DNA of 37,139 nucleotides from CAVPDG01 sp963702535 (GCA_963702535.1 CAVPDG010000019.1:1-37139), one strand, 5' to 3'; counted from the stretch's first letter, positions 24,723 through 34,577 are shown. Made by a program: numbers and translations. The notes: a model not told the origin generated them from the sequence alone.

Positions 24723-25871
24723 TTAGTAGATACCGTATTCCTGGAGCGTCTCCCACATCGCCATGATGTTCTCCGGTGGAACGTTGCCCTGGATATTATG
24801 CACGGTCGCGAAGACAAATCCGCCGCCCGGAGCCAGGTCTTCGATGCGCTTGCGGGTATCGGCGCGAACCTCATCCGGTGTGCCGCTGCCCAGCACGCGT
24901 TGGGTATCCACGCCGCCGCCCCAGAAGGTGATATCTTTGCCGAACTCGCGCTTCAGCTCCGCCGAATCCATACCTGTGGCACTCACCTGCACCGGATTGA
25001 GAATATCCACGCCGATCTCGATCAGGTCGCCGATGACCGGGCGGATCGCGCCGCAAGAGTGGAAGAAGAGCTTGGCTTTGGTGCGGGCATGGATGAAATC
25101 GAACAGCTCCTTGTGCAAGGGCTTAACGATCCGGCGGTACATGGCTGGCGAGATCAACATACGGAATTGACCGGCAAAGTCATCTGCCTCGTTGACCGCG
25201 TCCACATAGTCGCCCACTTCGCGCAGCGCGATCTCCCAATAAGCCATCTTCAGCTCCATCACCTTGCGCATCAGAGCGACCAGCAGATCCTCGTTGTTGG
25301 CAAAATCGGAAAAATAGTTGGCAAAGCCGCGCGTCCAGGCAGCCATCTCCATGATCCCGGCGCACAGACCGCCGATGAATACCCCGTGCTGTTCCTCAGT
25401 GGCAGCCTGCCGGGCGCGCTCAGCCATGCCCGCAAAGCGCGCCGGATCCACGGGATCAGGCCAGTTGTAGTTCTCGATCTCAGCAATGGTCTTAGCATCC
25501 TTCAGCGGATGGTCGAACATGTCGTAGTACCAGCCGCCCTCCTTAGGCATGCGCCAGCCGATCCCCCATTCATCATAGAAATAGGTATAACCGGGCATCT
25601 CCTGGATATCGATGCGGAAAGCCGCCGAAGAGCGCGGGGCTACATCGCGCACGTCCACTTTCAGGCGCTCGCGCATGTCATCGTCCACCGCCACAATTTG
25701 CTGAAAAATATCCACAATGCGCGGCTCGACCTCGGGCATGCCCAGGTATTGGCGCAGGAGACGGTAGGACTTGTGATGGATGCTGGTCAGCACGGTCGCG
25801 CCCAAATCGAAAGGCACACGGTCCGCTTCCTGGTGGTTTAATGCAAGCTGCAATCTTTGCCTGGAGTTCAT
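24723..25871 (-). CDS. Uroporphyrinogen-decarboxylase-superfamily protein (MtaA/CmuA-like)
   Basis: The 382-residue TIM barrel of the URO-D superfamily starts MNSRQRLQLALNHQEADRVP, typical of the non-haem branch. The segment KLFFHSCGAIRPVIGDLIEI supplies the His-x-Cys zinc ligands used by cobalamin-dependent methyltransferases of this superfamily, and ITFWGGGVDTQRVLGSGTPD is the conserved barrel end. True HemE residues for tetrapyrrole binding are absent. Members of this branch move methyl groups between corrinoid proteins and thiols, but many relatives in sugar operons have no known activity and no corrinoid protein is encoded nearby. It lies 62 bp after xylB and 101 bp before the oxygenase fusion, all on one strand, so methyl-group handling is a reasonable inference. 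Confidence 0.75.
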   Translation of the reverse strand: MNSRQRLQLALNHQEADRVPFDLGATVLTSIHHKSYRLLRQYLGMPEVEPRIVDIFQQIVAVDDDMRERLKVDVRDVAPRSSAAFRIDIQEMPGYTYFYDEWGIGWRMPKEGGWYYDMFDHPLKDAKTIAEIENYNWPDPVDPARFAGMAERARQAATEEQHGVFIGGLCAGIMEMAAWTRGFANYFSDFANNEDLLVALMRKVMELKMAYWEIALREVGDYVDAVNEADDFAGQFRMLISPAMYRRIVKPLHKELFDFIHARTKAKLFFHSCGAIRPVIGDLIEIGVDILNPVQVSATGMDSAELKREFGKDITFWGGGVDTQRVLGSGTPDEVRADTRKRIEDLAPGGGFVFATVHNIQGNVPPENIMAMWETLQEYGIY

Positions 25872-25933
25872 CGATACACCTCATGAATGAATTTATAAGA
25901 GCTCATCTGCCAGCGCGTTCACCTGGCTTCTTT

Positions 25934-27441
25934 CTATCCAGCCGCCCCAATTGCGTCAAAGGTCGGTTTAAGGGCTGCGTATAAGCCCTGGTACAGCGGG
26001 TAGAGTTGCTCGTAACGCTTCGCCTGGGACGGATCAGGCTGGGTGTGCTGCTCGATATGGATGACCGTCTCGCACGCCTGCACCACACTCCCCCAGACAC
26101 CGGCGCCAACGCCTGCCAGGAGCGCCGCGCCGAACGCCGCTCCTTCCGTTGTGTTCACCGAGACCAACTCGATGTTCATCACGTCAGAGAGAATCTGCCG
26201 CCATAGGGCGCTGCGCGCTCCGCCGCCTGAGACGCGCACCTGCCGGATTTCACTCAACCCGGCGCCCTTGATCAGCTCCATGCTGTCGCGCAACCCGAAT
26301 GCCACACCTTCCAATACCGCACGCGTCAGGTGCGCCTGGCTGTGTCGCACTGTCAAACCGACAAAAGCGCCGCGCGCCAGGGGTCAGGGTAGGGAGTCCG
26401 CTCGCCGGTCAGGTAAGGCAGGAAGAACAACCCTTCGCTGCCCGGTGCGATGCCGGCTGCCGGCGCAAGCAGCTCGTCGTAGGCGACGCCTTTGGCGAGA
26501 GCATCGCGATACCATTGCAAAGAGCCTGCCGCCGAGAGCATTACGCCCATAAAATGCCACGCTCCGGGTACGGAGTGGCAGAAGGCGTGCAGCCTGCCCT
26601 GCGCCTCGATCAAAGCGCCCGGCGTGGTGGCAAAGACCACGCCGGATGTGCCCAGCACCAGAGAAACGATACCCGGGGTTACCGCGCCCACTCCTACCGC
26701 CCCAGCCGCCTGGTCTCCGCCGCCGCCCATCACCGGCGTCCCGGCGCGCAAGCCGGTCTCTGCAGCGGCAGATGCGCTGATCTCGCCGGTAACCTGCGGT
26801 CCCTCGTATGCGCGCGGCATCCACTCCCGCGGAATTTCCAGGATAGACAGGAGCTCAGCGGAAAAGTCGCGCTTCTCCAGGTCGAAGAGCAGCATACCCG
26901 CCCCATCAGCTTTATCCACCGCATACTCGCCGGTCAGCCGTAAACGCACGTAATCCTTCGGCAGCAGGACATGGGCGACCTGTGCGTAGATGTACGGCTC
27001 GTGCTTGCGCACCCACAGGATTTTAGGGGCTGTAAAGCCGGTCAAAGCTTTGTTGCCGGTGATCTGCAGCAGGCGCTCGAAACCCACGCGCTGGGTGATC
27101 TCCTCACATTCCTCGCCCGTACGCTGGTCGTTCCACAGGATTGCCGGGCGCAGGATGTGATCCTGGGCATCGAGCAGCACCAGGCCATGCATCTGACCGG
27201 TCAGTCCAACGGCGCGCACCTGCTCGCCGCCCACGCCATTCTCAGCCAAAACCTGGCGGATGCTGCTTACCGCGCCGCTCCACCACTCAGCCGGGTCTTG
27301 CTCCGACCACAGCGGCTTGGGTGTAGAAAGGCTGAGCGCGGTGGTCGCACTGGCTCTCACCTTGCCTTGCTCATCCACCAGCAACGCCTTGGCGCCGGTG
27401 GTCGAGATATCGATTCCAAGAAGATAGGTTGGCTTGCTCAT
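25934..27441 (-). CDS. xylB: Xylulokinase (FGGY family), one frameshift
   Basis: About 500 residues after correcting one shift near 26370. N-terminal half: LLGIDISTTGAKALLVDEQG (phosphate-binding loop), LTGQMHGLVLLD, ILWNDQRT, KDYVRLRLTGEYAVDKADGA. C-terminal half: GGGGDQAAGAVGVGAVTPGI, GVMLSAAGSLQWYRD, YLTGERTPYPDPWA, VSGGGARSALWRQILSDVMN (adenosine site). MHGLVLLD and the DxS/GSLQW elements are specific for xylulokinases. It phosphorylates D-xylulose made by the isomerase encoded 15 bp upstream, sending it to the pentose phosphate pathway. Confidence 0.9.
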
Positions 27442-27456
27442 CGTCTCAAAGTCGGT

Positions 27457-28626
27457 CTATCGCACACCCATCAGCAGATCAACCGTGAGCTGGTCCAGGC
27501 GCTCGTAGCCGTACCCGCGCGCAGCCAGGGAGGGCACATCAAAGGGATACGCCTTGAGGGCGCTTGCCTTCTCGCGGCTGTACTTCCCGTCGAAGGCTGC
27601 CATAGCTGGATCACCGGCATGAATCTCCGCCAGCAAAGCCTGGATCTCGGCGTCGCGGTTGAATTGGGCGGCTTTTTCTTTGAAGATCAGGTAAGAGCGC
27701 ATGCAGCCCCGGGCAAAATCCTTCACACCCTCATAATCCTCGGTGCGGTAGGCATGCGCGTCGAAGTGGCGGCTGCCGGCATAGCCGACATCTTCAAGGA
27801 ATTTAACCAGGAAGAAAGACTGCTTGAGGCTTTGCGTGCCGAAACGCCAATCCTGGTCAAAGCGCACGTAGTTCTGATCATTGAGATCGATATGGAAGAG
27901 CTTTCCCGCATCCCATGCCTGTGCCACCGCGTGCAGGAAATTGAGGCCAGCCATGTGCTCATGCGCCATTTCCGGGTTCAAGCCGACCATCTCGGGGTGT
28001 TCCAACGTGGCGATGAAGCCTAACATGGCGCCGCTGGTGGGCAGGTAGAGATCCCCGCGCGGCTCGTTCGGCTTGGCTTCCAGGGCAAATTTCATATCAT
28101 AGCCCTGGTCGAGGGCGTATTCGCACAGGAAATTCAGCGCTTCGCGGAAGCGCTCCAGCCCGGTCACCGGGTTCTTCGCAGCATCCGTCTCGATGCCCTC
28201 ACGCCCGCCCCAGAAGACATACACACCGGCGCCCAGCTCGGCGCCCAGATCGATGGCATGCATGGTCTTCTGCAAGGCATACTTGCGCACCTTGGGGTCG
28301 TTCGATGTAAAAGCGCCGTCCTTGAAAACCGGGTGGTGGAACAGGTTGGTGGTCGCCATGGGTACAACCAGCCCGGTTTCCTTCAACGCCTGCTTGAATT
28401 CGCGCACAATGCGCTCACGCTCGGCGGGTGTAGCATTAAAGGGCACCAGGTCATTGTCGTGGAAGTTCACGCCATATGCGCCGACCTCCGCCAGTAAATT
28501 TACAAGCGCAACGGGCGGGAGCTTTTCCCGCACGGTTGTCCCGAATGGATCGCTGCCGGTGCTGCCCACCGTCCACAAGCCGAATGTGAATTTATGCTCC
28601 GGTTTCGGTTCGTAAGGATTCGCCAT
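27457..28626 (-). CDS. xylA: Xylose isomerase (class I, short Actinobacteria type)
   Basis: The 389-residue protein, intact in one frame, begins PEHKFTFGLWTVGSTGSDPF as do Streptomyces-type isomerases. The catalytic His is in NFHDNDLVPFN. The metal-ligand motifs are FALEAKPNEPRGDLYLPTSG (Glu and Lys), GLNPEMAHEHMAGLNF (Glu, His), LFHIDLNDQN (Asp) and SRHFDAHAYRTE (Asp). It interconverts D-xylose and D-xylulose with two divalent metals in the cytoplasm. Its neighbours are xylB, 15 bp downstream, and the creatininase-family gene, 22 bp upstream. A ribosome site AGGAGC precedes the ATG at 28626. This is the clearest functional anchor of the catabolic operon. Confidence 0.94.
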   Translation of the reverse strand: MANPYEPKPEHKFTFGLWTVGSTGSDPFGTTVREKLPPVALVNLLAEVGAYGVNFHDNDLVPFNATPAERERIVREFKQALKETGLVVPMATTNLFHHPVFKDGAFTSNDPKVRKYALQKTMHAIDLGAELGAGVYVFWGGREGIETDAAKNPVTGLERFREALNFLCEYALDQGYDMKFALEAKPNEPRGDLYLPTSGAMLGFIATLEHPEMVGLNPEMAHEHMAGLNFLHAVAQAWDAGKLFHIDLNDQNYVRFDQDWRFGTQSLKQSFFLVKFLEDVGYAGSRHFDAHAYRTEDYEGVKDFARGCMRSYLIFKEKAAQFNRDAEIQALLAEIHAGDPAMAAFDGKYSREKASALKAYPFDVPSLAARGYGYERLDQLTVDLLMGVR

Positions 28627-28648
28627 GTTTTTTGCTCCTGAAGATGAA

Positions 28649-29515
28649 TTAACGATCTGGTAAGTTCTGCAATAATTCCTGTACCTGTTTCACAATCTGG
28701 TCAACTGCCTGGGCGATGATGTTATGCCCATGCTCGGGGTTTGCTCGGCGCGGATCGTCTTGCGGGTGGATTGTGCGCGCGGGGGTGGGTTCGCCCATGA
28801 AAGTCAAGTAATCCACTACTGCCCAATCGGCGTTGCGCAGCGGCTCGGGTAAAGCCGGCAGGTTCTCCAAGCGCACCGTTTCCGGCTCCAGCGCCTGCAT
28901 CACTGCCGTTTCGATCAGCGAGGCATGACCCACTTCCATGACGCCCTCCGCATTGGTCACAAAAGGCATCAACACCTTCACCCGCGCCGGGCTTTCGGCG
29001 CTGAATTCCACAGCCAGGCGGCGCAGCACCTCAAGCTGATTGGTAGCGCCGTGCCCGGTGACCAAAACCACCAGGCGAAAGCCCACCCGCAGCGCCAGGC
29101 GGAGCTGCTCTCGCACCAGCAAGGCAAGCACCTCTTCCGAGCAGTACATACTCGCCAGGCTGTTGGCGGGAAAATCCATCCCGACAACATAACTCTGCGG
29201 ATCCAAGCCCAGCCAGTCCAGCATCTGCGCATCGCGCTCGCGCTCGGTGCCCCAATAAAGCGTAGGCAAAACGAGCCCCCCGGTGCGTTCAGCAGCCAGC
29301 AAAGCGGCATTCTCGGCGTTGAGCGCATCAACGCCTAACGGCAAATGCGGTCCATGCCATTCCAGTGGTCCGATCGGCAGGTAGGCAAGCGGGCAGCGCC
29401 GCATCTCCTCTAGCACCTGTTCGGGGCGCAGATGGGCGATCTGCCGGGTTACCACATCTTCCTCGCAGGGGGACACATTGGGCGGGTTGTCTGCTCGTTC
29501 ATTGCGTGCCTCCAC
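28649..29515 (-). CDS. Creatininase-family metal-dependent amidohydrolase-like protein
   Basis: The fold and metal site of creatininases are visible: LAYLPIGPLEWHGPHLPLGV (Glu, His) followed by DALNAE (Asp), LYWGTERERDAQMLDWLGLD, VVLVTGHGATNQLEVLRRLA (His of TGHG) and MEVGHASLIETAVMQAL (Glu). A binuclear Zn/Mn centre and ring-opening amide hydrolysis are known of the family. Members in sugar operons have no settled substrate. The start at GTG 29515 is what the frame allows; residues before TRQIAHLRPEQVLEEM look unlike the family, so a later start is possible. It is tightly linked to its neighbours (7 bp after the DUF4380-like gene, 22 bp before xylA). It may open a lactone or amide before isomerisation (inference). 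Confidence 0.75.
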   Translation of the reverse strand: MEARNERADNPPNVSPCEEDVVTRQIAHLRPEQVLEEMRRCPLAYLPIGPLEWHGPHLPLGVDALNAENAALLAAERTGGLVLPTLYWGTERERDAQMLDWLGLDPQSYVVGMDFPANSLASMYCSEEVLALLVREQLRLALRVGFRLVVLVTGHGATNQLEVLRRLAVEFSAESPARVKVLMPFVTNAEGVMEVGHASLIETAVMQALEPETVRLENLPALPEPLRNADWAVVDYLTFMGEPTPARTIHPQDDPRRANPEHGHNIIAQAVDQIVKQVQELLQNLPDR

Positions 29516-29522
29516 TCTCTTA

Positions 29523-30837
29523 CTAACCGGTCAGCTCGCATCTCCCCAGAGAACGCGGGGCGCCATCCGCCTCAGCCAGCACGCTCAACACAGCCGCTTT
29601 AGCTCCAACAGGTGGTGTTAATTCGAGGCGAAGGGCAACGGGCTGGTGGGGGTTGGCTTCTCCTAACACGATGGAACCTCTCTCGGCGCCAGCCGCGTCC
29701 AGCCAGGTCAGGCAAAGCCGCCCCACATCGAATACCCCAAAGCTGCCGGTCAGGCGCGCTTCACCTGCCGTAAGCTGTGCAGAGAGCTTATCGCTCGCGC
29801 AGCCGCCCGCTTGCACATCCACGATCCGTCCCTCCGCCCGGCAGGCGCCCCACTCGATCTGAAAGGAGCGCGACTCGCCCGGTTGGAAGGTATAGAATGG
29901 GCTGAGCACTTCGGTTTCCATCAGGTAAATGCCGCTGTGCTCATAATCCAGGTTGGCAACTTTGCCCTTGCCAACCGTCCAGCACTCGACGGTCGACCCG
30001 CCATCCGGATATTCCTCTCCGGGGAACACCCGGAAGCGCTCGGCAAATGCGTATCCCCTGGCAGTGTTGCAAAAGGCTATCCAGCCGTTTTCTCCATCTG
30101 GTGTGCAGGCGTCCGCCCCTATCTTGCCGATCTCCCAGGCGTAATCCGCCACCACCAATTCCTGCTCCTGGTCGACGCGCCACTGAGGGTTGCTCGGCTC
30201 GCCAAACATGACGTAGAAACCCTGCGCGAATTTGCTCTTGGGATTGAGCGGGGCGGTTACCGTGCAGCCTGGCTCATAGCTCAGGCTGCCATTCGCCATT
30301 TGCCTGCCAGAATTGAGCTGCAGCACATCCCAAATGCTCCAACGGATCGGCTTGTCGCTGATATTGCGGAAGGATAGCTCCAGGGTTGCGCGTGTCGTCA
30401 GGGGATATAGGCTGAGCTTGCGCGTGATCTGCACGCCGGTGCGCAAGTCCGGCGGGCTGACCATCTCCACATACGCTGCACCATCGGTCACTCCCTGCCC
30501 CGAAACGCGTATAACGCCCGCTGTCCAACACCGGGTCGGGTGGACCGTGCCACTGCTGCTCGGTATCCCAGCCTTGCGGTGAAGGCCAGGTCTTATCCCC
30601 GCCGTAATTCTTCCACGCCGCCAGGCTGCCATCGCCCTGGTTTTCTTCGGAGGTAAACAGCCTGCCTGCCAACAGGGGATCCACAAACAGGTACGGGTAC
30701 TCTCCAAGATCATAAGCCATCACCCGCCCGCCGATATCGGGTACAGCCACGGCGCGCACCAACCCATTGCTCAATACGATGGCGTTCCAACCGCGAAATT
30801 CCGAATTCTCAAGGGTAGGCGCGTGATCGTTTGCCAA
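29523..30837 (-). CDS. DUF4380-like protein with a C-terminal beta domain, one frameshift
   Basis: The start is TTG at 30837, 8 bp after AGGAG. The N-terminal half resembles DUF4380 (a galactose-mutarotase-like beta-sandwich): VLSNGLVRAVAVPDIGGRVM, YDLGEYPYLFVDPLLAGRLF, WKNYGGDKTWPSPQGW. A shift near 30500 moves the frame; the rest continues VEMVSPPDLRTGVQITRKLS, ELSFRNISDKPIRWSIWDVL, WIAFCNTARGYAFAERFRVF and a further beta domain of about 100 residues ending GAPRSLGRCELTG. No signal peptide is seen, so it should be cytoplasmic. A sugar-epimerase-like or sugar-binding role fits the fold and the operon, but no reaction is known for the family. Confidence 0.65.
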
Positions 30838-30889
30838 TTCAGACGACTCCTATGCTTTACCACCATCTTTACCAAAGGTATCGATTCAT

Positions 30890-32389
30890 TCAGGCATCGA
30901 TCATCCCGGTCGCATAGCGCATGACGGTATGCTCATCACAATCGGCGCGGTCCAAAATGCCGGTTACCCGCCCCTCATGCATCACCACCACGCGGTCCGA
31001 CATCGCCAGGATCTCCGGCAGCTCGGAGGAGATCAGCATGATACTGATGCCCTTCTCCGCCAGGTTGCGCACCAGGCGGTAAATATCCGCTTTGGCGCCC
31101 ACGTCGACGCCATGCGTCGGCTCGTCCAGGATGAGCAGATTCGGGTTCACCGCCAGCCAGCGCGCCAGGATCGTCTTTTGCTGGTTGCCGCCGCTCAGGC
31201 TGCTCACCGGATCATTAAATGACCCGTATCTGAGCGATAACAAATCGGCAAATTCACGCCCTGTCTGGGCGACGCGGCGATTGCTGATCACGCCAGCCTG
31301 GCTGAAATCCGGCAGCTTGGCTACCGAGATATTAAAAAGGATCGATAAGTTTATAAACAACGAGAGCTGCTTACGGTCTTCGGGGACCATCGCCAAACCA
31401 CCGCGGATAGCCTCGTCCGGCGACTTGAAGAGCACTACTTTGCCGTCCAGCATGATTTTCCCACTGCTAAAGCGATCCGCGCCAAAGATCGCCCGCGCCG
31501 TTTCACTGCGCCCGGCTCCAACCAGACCGGCAAAACCGACAATCTCACCCTGGCGGATGCTGAAGCTCACGTCTTTAAACCTTTTGCCGGTCAAATTCTG
31601 AACGGACAGGCGCACATCACCGATCTTGCGCTGATCTGACGCCGGCTCACGGGAGAGCTCGCGCCCCACCATCATCTGGATGACCTTGTCGACGCTGGCC
31701 TCCTCCCTGCTGAGCGTGCCGCGATAAGTGCCATCCCGCAGCACGCTGATCCGGTCAGCAATGCGCAGGACTTCCTCGATCTTGTGAGAAACATAGATGA
31801 TTGCAACGCCTTGCTTTTTCAGCATATCGATCACACTGAAGAGGCGTTCCGTCTCCGCTTCGGCGAGCGATGAGTTCGGCTCATCCATAATCAGCAGGCT
31901 GGCGTTCATTGAGAGAGCTTTAGCGATCTCGATCAACTGGCGCTGCGAGATGCTCAACTTACTTACTTCCGTCCGAGGATTGATATCCAAGCCAACCTGC
32001 TTGAGCTGGATCAGGGTATCCTGCTCGGCTTTTTTCCAAAGCACGCGGCCATATTTTGCCGGCATCCTGCCCATATACACGTTCTCGATCACGTTCAGGG
32101 CAGGCATCATCGACAGTTCCTGGTGGATCACCGCAATGCCGGCGTTGATCGAATCGGTTGGGCGAACGAAGTTGACTTCCTGGCTTTTGAAGACCAGCTT
32201 TCCGCTATCGCGCTCGACGATACCGCCCAGCACGTTGATCAAAGTGGTCTTTCCGGCGCCGTTCTCGCCCACCAGGGCGTGCACCTCGCCAGGACGCACA
32301 TTGAAATCCACGTTTTCCAGGGCGTGCACGCCGCCAAAACGCTTGGAGACACCCTCGACCTGTAAGATGAATTCTTCGTTGGCATCCAT
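30890..32389 (-). CDS. Sugar ABC importer ATPase with two ABC domains (RbsA/XylG type)
   Basis: The 499-residue protein is intact. ABC domain 1 has GENGAGKTT, Q-loop VIHQELSMMPALNV, the family signature LSISQRQLIEIAKAL and LLIMDEPNSSLAEAE. Domain 2 has the degenerate Walker A GLVGAGRSE, LSGGNQQKTILARWLAVNPN and LLILDEPTHGVDVGAK. A degenerate second Walker A and the THGVDVGAK motif are typical of RbsA/MglA/XylG. It powers the permease at 34.7 kb. The start ATG at 32389 lies 20 bp after a strong hairpin. The substrate is most likely D-xylose or a related sugar given xylA and xylB downstream. Confidence 0.93.
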   Translation of the reverse strand: MDANEEFILQVEGVSKRFGGVHALENVDFNVRPGEVHALVGENGAGKTTLINVLGGIVERDSGKLVFKSQEVNFVRPTDSINAGIAVIHQELSMMPALNVIENVYMGRMPAKYGRVLWKKAEQDTLIQLKQVGLDINPRTEVSKLSISQRQLIEIAKALSMNASLLIMDEPNSSLAEAETERLFSVIDMLKKQGVAIIYVSHKIEEVLRIADRISVLRDGTYRGTLSREEASVDKVIQMMVGRELSREPASDQRKIGDVRLSVQNLTGKRFKDVSFSIRQGEIVGFAGLVGAGRSETARAIFGADRFSSGKIMLDGKVVLFKSPDEAIRGGLAMVPEDRKQLSLFINLSILFNISVAKLPDFSQAGVISNRRVAQTGREFADLLSLRYGSFNDPVSSLSGGNQQKTILARWLAVNPNLLILDEPTHGVDVGAKADIYRLVRNLAEKGISIMLISSELPEILAMSDRVVVMHEGRVTGILDRADCDEHTVMRYATGMIDA

Positions 32390-32408
32390 ACCGATTTCCC
32401 TGCCTATC

Positions 32409-32447
32409 TGTGGGATTTTGCGGCTGGATTAGCCGCAAAATCCCACA
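32409..32447 (-). promoter_or_regulatory. 17-bp perfect stem-loop between binding-protein and ATPase genes
   Basis: TGTGGGATTTTGCGGCT (32409-32425) and its exact complement at 32431-32447 enclose a 5-nt loop. The hairpin lies about 48 bp after the binding-protein stop and 20 bp before the ATPase start. No T-run follows on either strand, so it is not a standard terminator. As in other importer operons, it probably protects the upstream mRNA from 3' exonucleases and lowers downstream expression (inference). Confidence 0.7.
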
Positions 32448-32494
32448 TGGTCTGTTATTGGCTCTGCCTGTTGACCAGGCAATGCCATCCGATG

Positions 32495-34577
32495 TTATTG
32501 TGGAGCTGTCCAGTACTGGTCGATGTTATCCTTGGTGACCACATCGGCGCGGGTGATCAACGCACCACATTCCGGCATCACCCCGCCCACCAGGAAGTTA
32601 TACAGGCGGATCGCCGGGTCATGCCCCTGGGCAAACGGGTCCTGACCGATCGTGCCGTAGATCACGCCATCTTTCACCAACGCCATCGTCTCATCAACGA
32701 AGTCGAACGACACCACCTGCACCTGCCCGGTCTTGCCAGCATCTGCAACCGCCTGCCCCGCACCAAACGGGCCACCCGCGGTCACGTAGATGCCTGCCAG
32801 GTCAGGATTGGCTGTCATGAAGTCGTTCGCCTGGGTGTAGGCTACGTCACCCTTGTCGCTGTTCTCCACCGCTCCCACGATCTCCACCTCCGGATACTTG
32901 GCTTTCATGCAATCCTCAAAGCCCTTCCGGCGCAGCTCGTGCGCTTCCACGGCGAAGAAGCCCGTGATGATCCCTACTTTGCCCTTCCCACCGATCGCTG
33001 TCGCCATTGCCTCGCATGCCGCCTCGCCCTGCTTGTACAGGTCGGCGCCTACGAAGAACAAGCGCTTGTTCGGCGTGGCTGTCTCACTGTTGAACGTCGC
33101 CACCGGGATGCCCGCCGCTACAGCTTTGTCAATGAACGGCGCTACTCCCGCATCGCCTGCAATCGTCGCAATCGCATCGTACTTCTGCGCGATCGCTGCT
33201 TCGATCGCCGCCCCAAACACTTCCGCTGTGTGCTGGTCACCAGGCACGATCCAGTCAACCTTCGTGTTGTAGGCTGCCAGCTCTTCACCGGCTTTCAGTG
33301 CTCCCTCTTTTACCGGGATCCAGAACGGGTTGTTCTCCAACCCCAGCACCGCAATCTTCAGCGGGCGGTCCGGCTGCTGATCCACTGGCTTCACCGTGCC
33401 CTCGTCATCGGGCGTGCACTGCGCAGCCCACTGGTCATCCGGCAAGGTCATGGATACTTCTGGCGCCTCTGCCATACCCGCCGGCGGAGTCCAGAACTCA
33501 GTAATATTGTCTTTGGTCACCACATCGGCACGAGTGAGCAGCCGTCCGTACGGCGGCACAACCCCACCCACCAGGTAGTTATACAGGCGGATCGCCGGGT
33601 CATGCCCCTGGGCAAACGGGTCCTGACCGATCGTGCCGTAGATCACGCCATCTTTCACCAGCGCCATCGTCTCATCAACGAAGTCGAACGACACCACCTG
33701 CACCTGCCCGGCTCTTGCCAGCATCTGCAACTGCCTGCCCCGCACCAAACGGGCCACCCGCGGTCACGTAGATGCCTGCCAGGTCAGGATTGGCTGTCAT
33801 GAAGTCGTTCGCCTGGGTGTAGGCTACGTCACCCTTGTCGCTGTTCTCCACCGCTCCCACGATCTCCACCTCCGGATACTTGGCTTTCATGCAATCCTCA
33901 AAGCCCTTCCGGCGCAGCTCGTGCGCTTCCACGGCGAAGAAGCCCGTGATGATCCCTACTTTGCCCTTCCCACCGATCGCTGTCGCCATTGCCTCGCATG
34001 CCGCCTCGCCCTGCTTGTACAGGTCGGCGCCTACGAAGAACAAGCGCTTGTTCGGCGTGGCTGTCTCACTGTTGAACGTCGCCACCGGGATGCCCGCCGC
34101 TACGGCTTTGTCAATGAACGGCGCTACTCCCGCATCGCCCGCAATCGTCGCAATCGCATCGTACTTCTGCGCGATCGCTGCTTCAATCGCTGCCCCAAAC
34201 ACTTCCGCTGTGTGCTGGTCACCAGGCACGATCCAGTCAACCTTCGTGTTGTAGGCTGCCAGCTCTTCACCGGCTTTCAGTGTTCCCTCTTTTACCGGGA
34301 TCCAGAACGGGTTGTTCTCCAACCCCAGCACCGCAATCTTCAGCGGGCGGTCCGGCTGCTGATCCACTGGCTTCACCGTGCCCTCGTCATCGGGCGTGCC
34401 GGCGCTATCAAATGGCGGCGCGGCGGGCAAAGCAGGTTGTTCTGCCGGCGCTTCGGTTGCCGCTGCCGGGGCTTCAGTCGCCTCGGTCGTCGGAGCAGCA
34501 GTCGGAGTTGCACAGGCGCTCAACACCATCACCAGTATGGTAACAAGTGAGAGCAAAAAGAACATTCTTTGTTTCAT
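32495..34577 (-). CDS. Sugar ABC substrate-binding lipoprotein with two tandem near-identical binding domains, one frameshift
   Basis: The start ATG at 34577 lies 6 bp after GGAGGAG. A lipoprotein signal (VLSACATPTA) and an Ala/Pro tether lead into a type I periplasmic-binding domain (LKIAVLGLENNPFWIPVKEG, KYDAIATIAGDAGVAPFIDK, FFVGADLYKQGEAACEAMAT, GKVGIITGFFAVEAHELRRK, VVSFDFVDETMALVKDGVIY). A linker (EFWTPPAGMAEAPEVSMTLP) is then followed by the same domain again, ending NIDQYWTAPQ. The corrected product is about 690 residues, against 320-360 for usual family members. Domain 1 has one extra C at 33712; domain 2 shows the unshifted sequence at the same place. Type I domains of this group bind pentoses, hexoses or inositols. 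Two pockets per tether could raise capture capacity. A tandem misassembly of two genes is the main alternative. Confidence 0.75.
32601..33417. repeat. Direct repeat copy B (binding domain 2)
   Basis: This segment is about 99% identical to 33582-34399, differing at roughly eight bases and one indel. Identity falls sharply at both ends: the codons for the last 30 residues of each domain (32504-32600 against 33485-33581) differ at many positions, and the sequence beyond 33417 is unrelated to that beyond 34399. The repeat period is 981 bp (327 codons). Confidence 0.9.
33582..34399. repeat. Direct repeat copy A (binding domain 1)
   Basis: Partner of 32601-33417. It carries one extra base (C at 33712) that breaks the reading frame. 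The few substitutions are mostly synonymous, for example in the codons around 34112 and 34183. Confidence 0.9.

Noticed and set aside
24798..25841. Plus-strand open frame of 347 codons
   Set aside because: It lies fully antisense to the intact URO-D-family gene and shows no recognisable motifs.
26971..28023. Plus-strand open frame of 350 codons
   Set aside because: Antisense to xylB and xylA, both with catalytic motifs in place.
32409..32447. Rho-independent terminator after the binding-protein gene
   Set aside because: The stem is strong, but no T-run follows and the next gene of the same importer starts 20 bp later.
32447..33802. Plus-strand open frame of 451 codons opposite the sugar-binding protein
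   Set aside because: It is Arg/His-rich without family features, and it mirrors the codon pattern of the well-supported minus-strand gene, including its duplication. It is a shadow of that gene.
32601..34399. Insertion sequence or transposon as the source of the 1-kb direct repeat
   Set aside because: The repeat codes only for the binding domain; there are no terminal inverted repeats, target duplication or transposase.
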